DNA from: JBGPLJ01 sp963826145
GTDB lineage: Bacteria; Pseudomonadota; Gammaproteobacteria; Steroidobacterales; Steroidobacteraceae
NCBI GenBank assembly: GCA_963826145.1
Contig: CAWGVW010000001.1
Location: forward strand, 496,001-560,000
DNA length: 64,000 bases
Direction of reading: 5' to 3'
Shown here: piece after piece, positions 8,037-16,404 of the stretch
Position numbering within the stretch: position 1 is the first letter of the stretch
Layout of the letters: every line of letters starts with the position of its first letter
Translations under genes and position numbers: made by a program
Notes under the pieces: model-generated
What the model was told of the DNA's origin: nothing
Databases searched by the model: none
What the model saw: only the letters and a program-made list of their open reading frames with translations

Positions 8037-8615
8037 CTACAATCGGGGCCGGTCGGCAGATGCAGGCCGGATATTCCAGTCATTCGGAAACAAGTCGAGC
8101 TCCATGCACACAGTGATCTCGCGAAAACCTTCCGGCACCTCGTTATACGCTGCGCACTCCTGAAACCCCATCCTCCGGTACGTCGCAAGCGCAGCGGTCA
8201 TAAAGGCCACCGTCTCGAGCCGAATCCAGCGATAGTTGGCTCGCCGCGCTTCGTCGATCAATCTTGCGGCCATTCGCACACCGATCCCCTGGCCGCGATA
8301 GGCGCTGCGCACATACATGCGCTTCAGTTCGCAGACGTCTGGGGTGAGTTTCCCGAATGCGCCGCAGCCGGCGCCTTCGTGCCCATCCATGGCGAGGAGC
8401 AGATAGCCATCGGGCGGGGCGTACTCACCGGGAAGCTGGAGCGCGCCGCTCCTGTAATAGATCTGCTCTGCGAGACTCCCATCGAGCCCGAGCGCGAGGA
8501 CTTGCGAGCAATCCCACTCCATGAGTTCGAGCATGAGCTCGCGCGCCTGCTCGAAGTGCGCAGGCGTCGAGGCCGGTGTCAGATCAATTGGCACTCTTGG
8601 CGCCGTGGCTCGCAT
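8037..8615 (-). CDS. GNAT-family N-acetyltransferase
   Basis: A 192-residue GNAT protein if it starts at the ATG at 8615. The acetyl-CoA pyrophosphate loop is MYVRSAYRGQGIGVRMAARL (with R/Q-x-x-G-x-G/A), preceded by the beta-4 strand CELKRMYV and followed by the beta-5 region RWIRLETVAFMTAALATYRRMG, including the conserved Tyr. The open frame extends further upstream, but that part overlaps a better-supported small gene and has no family resemblance. It probably acetylates an amine of a small molecule or protein N terminus in the cytoplasm; the substrate cannot be read from the sequence. Confidence 0.85.
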   Translation of the reverse strand: MRATAPRVPIDLTPASTPAHFEQARELMLELMEWDCSQVLALGLDGSLAEQIYYRSGALQLPGEYAPPDGYLLLAMDGHEGAGCGAFGKLTPDVCELKRMYVRSAYRGQGIGVRMAARLIDEARRANYRWIRLETVAFMTAALATYRRMGFQECAAYNEVPEGFREITVCMELDLFPNDWNIRPASADRPRL

Positions 8616-8677
8616 GCGCAGGCCCGCAGCGGCTCGCGATCGCCGCCGCGAACCCGTGACGCTGGTTGGGCGAAGTA

Positions 8678-8752
8678 TCAGATTCTGCGCATCAACCAAA
8701 CGATCAGGCAGATAACGAGAACGGTTCCGAGAATTCCGCCGCCGATGTACAT
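8678..8752 (-). CDS. Very small single-helix membrane protein (24 aa)
   Basis: A 24-codon gene below common ORF cut-offs. It starts at ATG 8752 with TGGAGA about five bases upstream, then MYIGGGILGTVLV, a hydrophobic stretch and the basic end WLMRRI before TGA. The Gly-rich entry, one transmembrane span and Arg-Arg end are typical of conserved tiny membrane proteins of unknown function. It lies 62 nt upstream of the GNAT gene on the same strand. Conservation could not be tested here. Confidence 0.5.
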   Translation of the reverse strand: MYIGGGILGTVLVICLIVWLMRRI

Positions 8753-8941
8753 GAGAGTCTCCAGATAACCAGGTGCGGCGCCATTGCAACAGACGCGGCA
8801 CTGCTCTGTCGGGGCGCTACCGTACGCAGTGCCATGCTGTGTGTTCCAGCGTACAGAGACAGGAAATGCGGGAGCGGAAACTTCCCTGGGTGGCCGCACG
8901 ACGGCTGCATCTGATGCCACATTTCGCCGCCCGAGGTAACC

Positions 8942-9091
8942 ATGAATCTTCATCTCTCGATCGGCCCGCTCGTCTCACTGATTGCGGGCATATTCATTCT
9001 TGTAATGCCGAAACTCTTGAATTACATCGTCGCGGCCTACCTGATCGTCATCGGCTTGATCGGGCTATTTGGCAACGGCACGTTGAATTGA
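8942..9091 (+). CDS. DUF3096 small membrane protein (49 aa)
   Basis: A short gene starting at ATG 8942 and ending at TGA 9089-9091. The product opens MNLHLSIGPLVSLIAGIFIL and continues with a second hydrophobic segment around LNYIVAAYLIVIGLIGLFG, the two-helix pattern and wording typical of DUF3096 proteins. Expected location is the inner membrane; the role is unknown. It is divergent from the 24-residue membrane protein at 8678-8752. Confidence 0.8.
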   Translation: MNLHLSIGPLVSLIAGIFILVMPKLLNYIVAAYLIVIGLIGLFGNGTLN

Positions 9092-9122
9092 AGAACTGGT
9101 TACGCCTCAATAGCGGTTGAGG

Positions 9123-10253
9123 TCACGACTTCCAGACTTCGGCAAAGAGCCGGGCAAAGTTCTTACCGAGGATCTTTTCGATCCGACCCGACGTCCACCC
9201 GCGACGTGCCAGGTCATTTGCCAGTGTTTCAAAACGGCGTGGGTCATTGTATTCCGGAATCAGGTTGAATACGTCCGCCGCTTCTCCGGGAGCGGCAATT
9301 CCTGCCTTGGCGCGATCCTCGAAGAACTTGCGCTGATATTGCGCGTAGGCCTCATTGAGCTCCGTCCCGGATATGCCTCCGTCCGTTCCAAGTCCCACAT
9401 GATCCTCGCCACAGACGTTGACCGCGTGTTCGAGGTGACGGATGACGTCGTCGGCATGCGGCTGGCCGGACGCCCGCAGGAACGGCATGAAATAAATGCC
9501 GGCGACGCCGCCGCGGTCCGCAAGCGCCTTGAGTGACGTGTCGTGCGTATTGCGCGGCACGTCGACGAGTGCGCGGCAGCCCGTGTGCGTGATCGCCATG
9601 GGTGCGGTCGAAGCGGCGATTCCTTCAGCAATCGTTCGCGGGCCGGCGTGGCTGAGATCCAGCAGCATGTGCAGGCGATTCATTTCGGCCACGAATTCGT
9701 GACCAAGTCGACTCAAGCCCCCATCGGCTGATTCGAGGCAACCGTCGCCCATCAGGTTGCGTCGGTTGTACGTCGGCTGAGAGATGCGGACGCCGAGATC
9801 ATGAAAGAGCGCAAGCCGCGTCACGTCACCCTCGAGCATGCTCGTGTCCTGAAAGCCGAAGATCAGGCCCAAGCGGTTTGTCGCCTTGGCCTGCACGAGG
9901 TCTTCACCCCTCAACACCTTCAGGAACACATCCGGATGAGCCGCAAGCTCATGCTCCTGGGTTGCGATCGCAGCCACCGTTCTTTCGAAGCGATCCGCGC
10001 CGTTCCCGACAAGATTGACGGTGACATTAACCGCTGTCACACCTGAGGCTCGGACATCCGAAATGAACTTCTCCGACAACGGGGCATCGTCGGCCGCACC
10101 TGGATCAAAGCCTCCGGGGCCACCGAGGGCATCGATGACCATCGCCTTGGCGTACTCCCTGGCAGTGAATCCCGCCGCTGCAGCCGTACTCGCGCTCGCG
10201 CGAATCACGCACCCAGCGATTGAAATCAGAATCGCTTCACGACGGGTCAACAT
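9123..10253 (-). CDS. Peptidase M19 (membrane dipeptidase) family protein, likely Tat-exported, with degenerate metal site
   Basis: A 376-residue protein starting at ATG 10253. A Tat-like signal opens it (MLTRREAILISIAG...STAAAAG). The amidohydrolase barrel carries the M19 features DLSHAG (second-zinc His), ITHTGCRAL (His plus conserved Arg) and GLGTDGG (catalytic Asp). The N-terminal HxD pair that normally binds the first zinc is absent: the strand reads MVIDALGGPG. The bridging Glu of GIEGG is replaced by Gln in FGFQDT. It may therefore bind one metal or have changed activity. Family members hydrolyse dipeptides (L-Xaa-D/L-Xaa). It is 19 nt downstream of the PDZ-GAF membrane gene on the same strand. 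Confidence 0.85.
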   Translation of the reverse strand: MLTRREAILISIAGCVIRASASTAAAAGFTAREYAKAMVIDALGGPGGFDPGAADDAPLSEKFISDVRASGVTAVNVTVNLVGNGADRFERTVAAIATQEHELAAHPDVFLKVLRGEDLVQAKATNRLGLIFGFQDTSMLEGDVTRLALFHDLGVRISQPTYNRRNLMGDGCLESADGGLSRLGHEFVAEMNRLHMLLDLSHAGPRTIAEGIAASTAPMAITHTGCRALVDVPRNTHDTSLKALADRGGVAGIYFMPFLRASGQPHADDVIRHLEHAVNVCGEDHVGLGTDGGISGTELNEAYAQYQRKFFEDRAKAGIAAPGEAADVFNLIPEYNDPRRFETLANDLARRGWTSGRIEKILGKNFARLFAEVWKS

Positions 10254-10272
10254 GGCGTCAGCTCCCGGGGAA

Positions 10273-12060
10273 TCAATCGGGTGAATGCGAGGGGAGGGGC
10301 TGGAGCAAGGATCGGAGATTCTGCCGCAGGCCCTCATTCTGCTGTTCGAGCACGAGTCGCTGCCGCTCGAGTAGCTCGAGTCGCAGGGCGTACAGGTCAA
10401 AACCGACCTGGCGGGCGGCTCGAGCCAGGTTGTCGATCTCATCCGGCCGGTAGATTTCGCGCTCGATCTTGGTTCCAACCGCGAGGAGGCCGACGAGCTC
10501 GGAGCGGCGAACCATAGGCAAGGCCAGCGCGGCGGGCGCAAGCGCCTGCCGGCCGCCCAGATGAACCGGTGAGTGAAAGGTCTTCATTTCGACGATCACA
10601 TCGGTATCGGCGCCGAGTTCGCGTGGCAGCGAGTCGAGTGTCGCTCTCTCGAGGATGAAGCGGCCCGTCTCGTCACGCTCATAGATGCCACTACCGCGAC
10701 TTCCGGCATAAGCGTCGACGGCGGCGAGCAACGCTTCCGCCAGCGCACCTGGTTGCGAAAAATGCGGCGCAGTTTCCAGAAAGCGGTGCAGGGCCGCTTC
10801 CTTCAGGTGCCAGCTGCGGAAAAACACTCGTTCGACAAGTGTCTCGATCCAGTGCCGAACGCGATGGAATGTGAGGAAGAGCGCGAGCGCAATGATCGCG
10901 TCCAGCAACGCGCTGCTCTCCCGGTTCTCGAACCGGACGAAGTGATCGACCAGCCATTCGACGATTCCGAAGGACACCAGCAGCAAGCCGGTGAAGACCG
11001 CAAAGACCACGGCGCGATTGATGACGAACCCGACATCGATGACACGGTGCCGCAGGATGGCGTAGGTCAGAATGAGAAGCGTGATTGCGACCACTGAATC
11101 AGTCACCAGGTTGATAACCAGCCACGCTGTCGTCGTTGTGCTGAACGCCCCGAACGCATAAGCGGCGAGGAGGCAGAAATTCACCAGCGTGAGCGCGAAG
11201 CCGACAAACAGCCACCTCAGCCGTTCGCGGCGCTCGGCCTCTGCATGGCGCCAGGTGTCGGCGAACGCGATGACGCAAAGTACGACTCCCGCGAAAAGCA
11301 GCGTGGGCCGTAGCGGAGTGATCAGGAACCCGGGCCCAAACCATACTCGGCCGAAGTAATATGGTGCGATGGCGACGGTCGATACGCCCACGGCGGCCCC
11401 GAGCCCGACGATTGCGCGGAAGATCCACGGTCTCGCGCGGCTCCGATAGCCATCCTCGAATACCAGCGAGAAGTACGCGAGGATCGGCAGAGACGATAAC
11501 AGGCAGACCGTTTGCCATAGGTCATACGATCCCGCGAGGCGGCTTGCCGGAAACGCGCCCGGAAGAAGTCCGCCCACGGCCAGAAAGAAAACAACGGCGA
11601 GGACGAGCGCGCCAAGATCGCGCCGTCGACGTACGGCGATTGTCAATCCGAGCACGAATACGAAGATACCGAGACCGAAGTCGAGGGCGTTCTCGACCGG
11701 AGTCGAGAGCCTGTCAATGTGAGCAGCCCGCACCTCGACGGTTCTGACCGTTCCCTCGTGCGCAACCTGCAGCCTGACGGTCTCTCCGGCGAGGAAGCGT
11801 CCCCGCGGCGGATCGACGATCAGGTCACCTGCTTTGACGCCGGCCGCAAGCAGCGGCGACTCGGGATCAAGGCCCGTGATCCGATGCGCCGACGCGCCAT
11901 TGAAAGCGGTAGCAGTGGCGTCGTAGCCGAGAAAGCCCTCCGCACCAGGGACGACCACGCGCGGAGCGCAGGCCAGCCCGAGTACGAGTATTGCCAGGGC
12001 GAAAACGCCGAGCGTGAGCGTGGCGATTTGCCACAGACGCAGCAATGATTGCGAACGCAT
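10273..12060 (-). CDS. PDZ - multispan membrane - GAF sensor-like protein without kinase domain
   Basis: A 595-residue protein. After an N-terminal transmembrane helix (about 11-31) comes a PDZ-like domain (about 40-115: HRITGLDPESPLLAAGVKAGD). Roughly seven hydrophobic segments follow (about 125-375), then a soluble GAF-like region (about 410-560) and a C-terminal Leu/Gln-rich helix probably forming a coiled coil. The layout resembles the sensory half of a histidine kinase, yet no H-box or ATPase domain follows; the gene ends 19 nt before the M19 gene. A receptor whose output depends on a partner protein is a reasonable guess. Confidence 0.75.
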   Translation of the reverse strand: MRSQSLLRLWQIATLTLGVFALAILVLGLACAPRVVVPGAEGFLGYDATATAFNGASAHRITGLDPESPLLAAGVKAGDLIVDPPRGRFLAGETVRLQVAHEGTVRTVEVRAAHIDRLSTPVENALDFGLGIFVFVLGLTIAVRRRRDLGALVLAVVFFLAVGGLLPGAFPASRLAGSYDLWQTVCLLSSLPILAYFSLVFEDGYRSRARPWIFRAIVGLGAAVGVSTVAIAPYYFGRVWFGPGFLITPLRPTLLFAGVVLCVIAFADTWRHAEAERRERLRWLFVGFALTLVNFCLLAAYAFGAFSTTTTAWLVINLVTDSVVAITLLILTYAILRHRVIDVGFVINRAVVFAVFTGLLLVSFGIVEWLVDHFVRFENRESSALLDAIIALALFLTFHRVRHWIETLVERVFFRSWHLKEAALHRFLETAPHFSQPGALAEALLAAVDAYAGSRGSGIYERDETGRFILERATLDSLPRELGADTDVIVEMKTFHSPVHLGGRQALAPAALALPMVRRSELVGLLAVGTKIEREIYRPDEIDNLARAARQVGFDLYALRLELLERQRLVLEQQNEGLRQNLRSLLQPLPSHSPD

Positions 12061-12179
12061 CGACCACCCTATGCAACCGACACCCCGGCGGAACCGGACT
12101 ATCGCATCATCGAGGCGAGATTCGCCAGCGCAGGTTAATCTTCGCGACTGATTGTCCAGGTGACGGATGTCTACCCCAA

Positions 12180-12956
12180 ATGAATAGTTCGTCAGTGGCG
12201 AGCAAGGTGCCGGCGGTCACGCTGGGATTCTGGATCGTCAAGATATTGGCGACCACTCTGGGTGAGACCGGCGGCGACACGGTTTCGATGACGATGAATC
12301 TGGGATATCTCACCGGAACCGCCATCTTCGCGTCACTGCTCGTCGTCCTGGTCGTATTGCAGATCAAGGCCACGAGGTTTCAACCGGCCCTCTACTGGAC
12401 CACGATTGTCGCGTCGACGACCGCAGGCACCACGCTTGCGGATTTCGCTGATCGCTCGCTCGGTGTCGGTTACGCGGGCGGTTCATTGATACTGGCCGCC
12501 TGTGTCGTTGCAGTTCTGGCGCTTTGGTACCGCGCGGAAGGTTCGGTTTCGGTCAGCACCGTCAACACGCCGCGAGTGGAGGCCTTTTACTGGGCGACCA
12601 TTACATTCTCCCAAACGCTTGGAACCGCGTTGGGCGACTGGGCCGCCGACGATACCGGGCTCGGATACGAAGGTGCGGCGCTCGTATTCGGTGCGGCATT
12701 GGCGATCGTTGCGATCGCTTACTATCGGACGAGGATTTCGCACGTCACCTTGTTTTGGGTTGCCTTCGTCCTCACGCGGCCGCTCGGCGCGACGGTCGGA
12801 GATTTTCTCGACAAGCCTCTCGATCACGGCGGGCTCGCGCTCAGCCGCCCCCTTGCATCCGCCGTCCTTGGCGCTGTCATCATCGGCTGTCTCCTGCTAT
12901 TCCCGCAGAAGGCAGCCGTCGGCTCAGCACATTCCCGAAGCGACACCGATCGGTGA
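12180..12956 (+). CDS. COG4705-type membrane protein with four DUF347 repeats
   Basis: A 258-residue inner-membrane protein starting at ATG 12180, since the upstream extension carries no hydrophobic or family-like sequence. Four tandem repeats each hold the signature (F/Y)W-x-x-K/T...LG-x-x-GD: FWIVKILATTLGETGGD, LYWTTIVASTTAGTTLADFAD, FYWATITFSQTLGTALGDWAD-type and LFWVAFVLTRPLGATVGDFLD. This is the DUF347 pattern of uncharacterised membrane-anchored proteins. The repeated acidic and small residues within membrane segments suggest a transport or cation-binding role, but no substrate is known. It converges with the metallophosphoesterase gene, ten bases apart. Confidence 0.85.
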   Translation: MNSSSVASKVPAVTLGFWIVKILATTLGETGGDTVSMTMNLGYLTGTAIFASLLVVLVVLQIKATRFQPALYWTTIVASTTAGTTLADFADRSLGVGYAGGSLILAACVVAVLALWYRAEGSVSVSTVNTPRVEAFYWATITFSQTLGTALGDWAADDTGLGYEGAALVFGAALAIVAIAYYRTRISHVTLFWVAFVLTRPLGATVGDFLDKPLDHGGLALSRPLASAVLGAVIIGCLLLFPQKAAVGSAHSRSDTDR

Positions 12957-12965
12957 CGGGATCCG

Positions 12966-14084
12966 CTACTGGCAGACCGACGTCGATGGACTCGTGCAGT
13001 ACACGACGTTTTCCCAGCTGAAAACGTTCCTGGTGCGCGGGTCGATGGTGAGGCGCAGCCATTCACCCGGATCGTTGATTGATCCCTGCACGACGATGCG
13101 CGTCAGATTCTGAACCGCCTGCGTGTGATGGATCACGCCGGTCGAGCTGGTCGGATCCGCGAGCGGCCGATCGGTGCGATAAAGATGGGTGTCACCGTTC
13201 AGCAGTAACACGGGCCGGCCGAAACTCACACTGAGATCCGCGAGCTTCGTCACGAACGGCGTGTATTGGTCGAGGCCCGCGCCGCCGGCGGCCAACGCTT
13301 CCGGATCCCACATGTCGGCCTGTACGACCACCACCACGGCTCGCGCGCGCTCCTGCTGCGCCTCAGCAAACGCTGACTGCAGCCAACGGAGATTGGCGGC
13401 ACGGCGGTCGGCTGCTTCCTGAATTTGCGCCGTCGGGTCGGCGAAGATGCCGGACCACCCCGACTTGTCGTCATTCGAGCCGCCGGGAACGTTGAGGGTC
13501 ACGAACACAACTTTCGACTGCATCCACATCACGTTCTCGACGAACTGCGAATCCGCCGGGAATGCCGCATCGAAATAGTCCGCCTGGCTCAGAACCGTGC
13601 GCTCGTGCCGGCCAAGCGTTGTGCCGGGCTTCGCGAAGAAGAGGCTGCGGACGCTGGCGAGTTCCTTGAGCGGGCCTCCGCTGCTGAACTGCTTGCTCTT
13701 GTGGCAATCCGCCCATTCGTTGTCTCCCGGCGTGTAGACCACCGGTTCGTCGAACTGCTGGAATTGATGGAAGACGGCTTGATTCCAGCCGGGGTTCGAG
13801 GTGGCAATGGGCGGGAGTATGCCCGCGCTTGTGCAAGGCATGCTGCCGGAGTGCAGGTCGCCGACATGCACGACGAGGTCGACATCCCGATCGTTGTTGA
13901 CCGAGTTGACCAGCAGATGCGCATTGTCGAGAAGATACTGGCTGTAAGGCCAGTCGCCGAAGACCGCGAGCGTCAGGGGCTTGAGTGAGTCCGAGTCACC
14001 GCGGTTTCCGTCCTGATCGGCGAGGGATCCAGCGGATGCAAACGCGGCTACCAGTGCGGCAGCTGCAGCGAAAGAAGGCCTCAT
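12966..14084 (-). CDS. Secreted calcineurin-like metallophosphoesterase
   Basis: A 372-residue exported protein, starting at ATG 14084 because GGAGA lies about eight bases upstream and a signal peptide follows (MRPSFAAAAALVAAFASAGSLA). The metallophosphoesterase motifs are present in order: FGDWPYS (first Asp), VVHVGDLHSG (GD-x-H), TPGDNEWADC (variant of GN-H-E with Asp-Asn-Glu) and NGDTHLYR (G-D-x-H). Several Cys residues fit a periplasmic or extracellular location. It probably hydrolyses a phosphomonoester or diester; the substrate is not identifiable. The open frame extends about 13 codons further upstream without a ribosome-binding site. Confidence 0.85.
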   Translation of the reverse strand: MRPSFAAAAALVAAFASAGSLADQDGNRGDSDSLKPLTLAVFGDWPYSQYLLDNAHLLVNSVNNDRDVDLVVHVGDLHSGSMPCTSAGILPPIATSNPGWNQAVFHQFQQFDEPVVYTPGDNEWADCHKSKQFSSGGPLKELASVRSLFFAKPGTTLGRHERTVLSQADYFDAAFPADSQFVENVMWMQSKVVFVTLNVPGGSNDDKSGWSGIFADPTAQIQEAADRRAANLRWLQSAFAEAQQERARAVVVVVQADMWDPEALAAGGAGLDQYTPFVTKLADLSVSFGRPVLLLNGDTHLYRTDRPLADPTSSTGVIHHTQAVQNLTRIVVQGSINDPGEWLRLTIDPRTRNVFSWENVVYCTSPSTSVCQ

Positions 14085-14255
14085 TGCACGGTTCTCCGGT
14101 GAGTGTGGTACGCAAGGCGCCATACCAGCGCATTGCGCCGCGGATGCTAGGCAAGCTGCGTTTCAATTCGATGACTGATGAACCCGGGCGATGACGCCAG
14201 GATGAATCCGCCAGCACAGCGTGCTAGCGTTCAGCCATCTCCGGAGGAGAAGCCC

Positions 14256-15414
14256 ATGGCAGCCAAACCGCGCAACGACTTGTATCAATCCCGCCGCCTT
14301 CATTCCGCGTCTGACCCGCCGCCATGCGCTGCTCGGGGCAGCTGCACTGCTTGCACCGATCCCGCGTCTGGTCGTCGCCGCTGCGCCGAGTGCCGCTGCA
14401 GACAAGTCGGGATTGATCAAGCTCGACGGCAACGAAAATCCCTACGGGCCATCGCCGACTGCGCGTCAGGCAATTCTTGCGAGCGCCGGAGAGGCGCCGC
14501 GTTACGCCGACGCGCAGATGGAGTCGCTGAAGACTCAACTCGCCGCGCACGAAGGCGTCGCGACCTCGCAGATCGTGCTCGGCACCGGGTCGGGCGAACT
14601 CCTCAAGATCTCGGGGATCCTCGCCATGATGGGAGGCGTCGGTGGCGAACTCGTCGCCTCGCGACCGACGTATGAAGAGTTGCCGCATTTTGCCGAGAAA
14701 CTCGGCCTGAAGCTGGTGTGGGTCGCGCCAACCGCCGACCATCGCCACGATCTTCCCGCTATGCGCGCTGGCGATCATGGAGTCCACGCGCCTCGTCTAC
14801 GTCTGCAATCCCAACAACCCGACTGGAACGGCCGTCAAACTTGACGCGCTGGAGACCTTTCGTCCGCTCGGTTCCTGCGAACTGCCTCGTGGTTGTCGAT
14901 GAGGCTTACATGGATCTCGCGGATCAGCCGGGTGTTGGAACGGCGGCGGCGACTCGTGAAAGACGCGCCCAACCTGATCGTGCTCAGGACATTTTCGAAG
15001 ATCCACGGGCTTGCGGGACTTCGGGTCGGATATTCGATCGCGCCCGAGGCGCTCTCGAAACGCCTCGCCGCGCTCTCACTCACCTGGCCGAACACAACGG
15101 GACTCGATGCTGCGATCGCGAGCTTCAACGACCGCGCGTTTCTCAAGACGACGCGCGCTGCACTCGTCGGCGACCGCACGCGTGTACACGCAACGCTCGA
15201 TCGCATGGGGCTCAAGCACACCGATGCGCAGGGCAACTTCGTGTTCTTCGATACCGGTGGGCCCTTGAAGCGATTTCAGGATCGCATGCTCGCCGACGGC
15301 ATCAAGGTTGGCCGCCACTTCGACGGCTACGACACCTGGGCGCGCGTCACGATTGGACTGCGTCGCGAAGTCGACAGCTTCCTCGCCGCGCTTCCGCGGG
15401 CGCTCGGCGCGTGA
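14256..15414 (+). pseudogene. Histidinol-phosphate-aminotransferase-like PLP enzyme, disrupted by four +1 shifts
   Basis: The product is spread over three frames. GGAGGAG then ATG 14256 begins MAAKPRNDLYQSRR. After a shift near 14300 a Tat-like segment RRHALLGAAALL and KLDGNENPYGPSP follow. After a shift near 14770, [16 protein letters not shown]. After one at the TTT of 14858-14860, [19 protein letters not shown]. After one in the GGC run near 14941-14951, LIVLRTFSKIHGLAGLRVGY (PLP lysine) runs to the stop at 15414. Removing one base at each place restores a continuous HisC-family protein of about 384 residues. The Tat signal suggests a periplasmic aminotransferase rather than the biosynthetic HisC. 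True decay or insertion errors in the sequence are both possible. Confidence 0.85.
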
Positions 15415-15426
15415 ACGGGCCCCGGC

Positions 15427-16287
15427 TTACCAGGGCTTGATCTCGATAGGAGCACCGAGCGCGATCGTCAGCGTCGAATCGGCCGGCAGCACGACTTCGG
15501 TGCCCGTGTTCTTGGCCACCGCGGCGCCAATAGCGCCGCCAAGAAGGCCGCCGACAATCTTGCCGCCGCTGCCGCTCTTGACCTGATGCCCGATGATCGC
15601 GCCGAGCGCGGTGCCACCGACGATTTTCGCAGTGTCCCGCCCGGTATCGCTCTTGCCCTGTTCGACGAGATCGCCCGTGATGGCGACCTTCTGGCCGTTC
15701 CCGAGGACCAGCGAGTCGAAGCGAAGGCCGAGCGTTGGGATGCCGCCAATTTTCTGGCTGCCGGAGATCACGTCCGTCACCGAGCCCGTGACTCTGGAGC
15801 CGGCGGGTACTGCGATTCGCTCATTGACCATCAAATCCGAGGTGAGGCGCGCTTCAAAGGCATCGCCCTTCCTGGCGGTCTTCGAGGAAAGCTCGGAAAG
15901 CAACGCGACGGTGAGCTTCGTGCCGGCCGGCACAACGATCGGGGCGGGCTTGGGTTTAACGGGTTTCGGAGGCGCGCTTGCAGCAACCACCGGCGCAGGC
16001 TTTGGCGGCGCCGACACGGGCTTTTTCACTGGAGCCGGCTTCGGCGCTGCAGCTGCCTTATCCTGCTCAGCCTTTTGCGCGGCCATTTCGGCCTCGCGGT
16101 CCGCTAGTTCCTTTTCGCGCTGCGCGAGTTCCTGTTCTTTCGCGGCAAGCGCCGCATCGTGCGCGGCATCGGCCGGCGCGGGAGTCGCGGCACTCTCGGG
16201 AGCGGGCGCGTCGGCAGGTTTACCGCAGGCCGCGAGTGCAATGACACACGCGACTGCGAGCAGGCAAAAACGCTTCTGTCTGTACAT
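15427..16287 (-). CDS. Glycine-zipper lipoprotein with coiled coil and Pro-rich linker
   Basis: A 286-residue lipoprotein. The lipobox is LAAC with Cys21. A charged coiled-coil segment (about residues 45-80, AAKEQELAQREKELADREAE) is followed by a Lys/Pro/Ala-rich linker (about 82-118). A folded C-terminal domain includes a glycine-zipper stretch (GGTALGAIIGHQVKSGSGG and GGLLGGAIGAAVAKNTGT). It resembles envelope proteins that cross the periplasm, with a linker able to contact peptidoglycan. The ATG at 16287 is preceded by an 8-bp hairpin, see the regulatory entry. Function beyond an envelope role is unknown. Confidence 0.8.
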   Translation of the reverse strand: MYRQKRFCLLAVACVIALAACGKPADAPAPESAATPAPADAAHDAALAAKEQELAQREKELADREAEMAAQKAEQDKAAAAPKPAPVKKPVSAPPKPAPVVAASAPPKPVKPKPAPIVVPAGTKLTVALLSELSSKTARKGDAFEARLTSDLMVNERIAVPAGSRVTGSVTDVISGSQKIGGIPTLGLRFDSLVLGNGQKVAITGDLVEQGKSDTGRDTAKIVGGTALGAIIGHQVKSGSGGKIVGGLLGGAIGAAVAKNTGTEVVLPADSTLTIALGAPIEIKPW

Positions 16288-16289
16288 GG

Positions 16290-16317
16290 CGACACTCTTA
16301 AGGGGCTTGGAGTGTCG
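16290..16317 (-). promoter_or_regulatory. Hairpin in the leader of the lipoprotein gene
   Basis: CGACACTC at 16290-16297 and GAGTGTCG at 16310-16317 form a perfect 8-bp inverted repeat with a 12-base loop, two bases upstream of the start codon of the lipoprotein gene on the minus strand. The only Shine-Dalgarno-like purines (TAAGAG) fall at the start-proximal arm, so folding could hide the ribosome-binding site. An operator dyad is the alternative. Confidence 0.4.
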
Positions 16318-16404
16318 GATACGCTATCAAAATTGGAGCACTTCCGCTGAGAGCGATTTCCAGGTTTCAGATTCGCAGCAATTGAACGATCTACAAACTC
16401 TCGC

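Noticed and set aside
14256..14960. Programmed frameshifting in the HisC-like gene
   Set aside because: Four shifts in the same direction at sites without a slippery heptamer or stimulatory structure; decay or sequence error explains them better.
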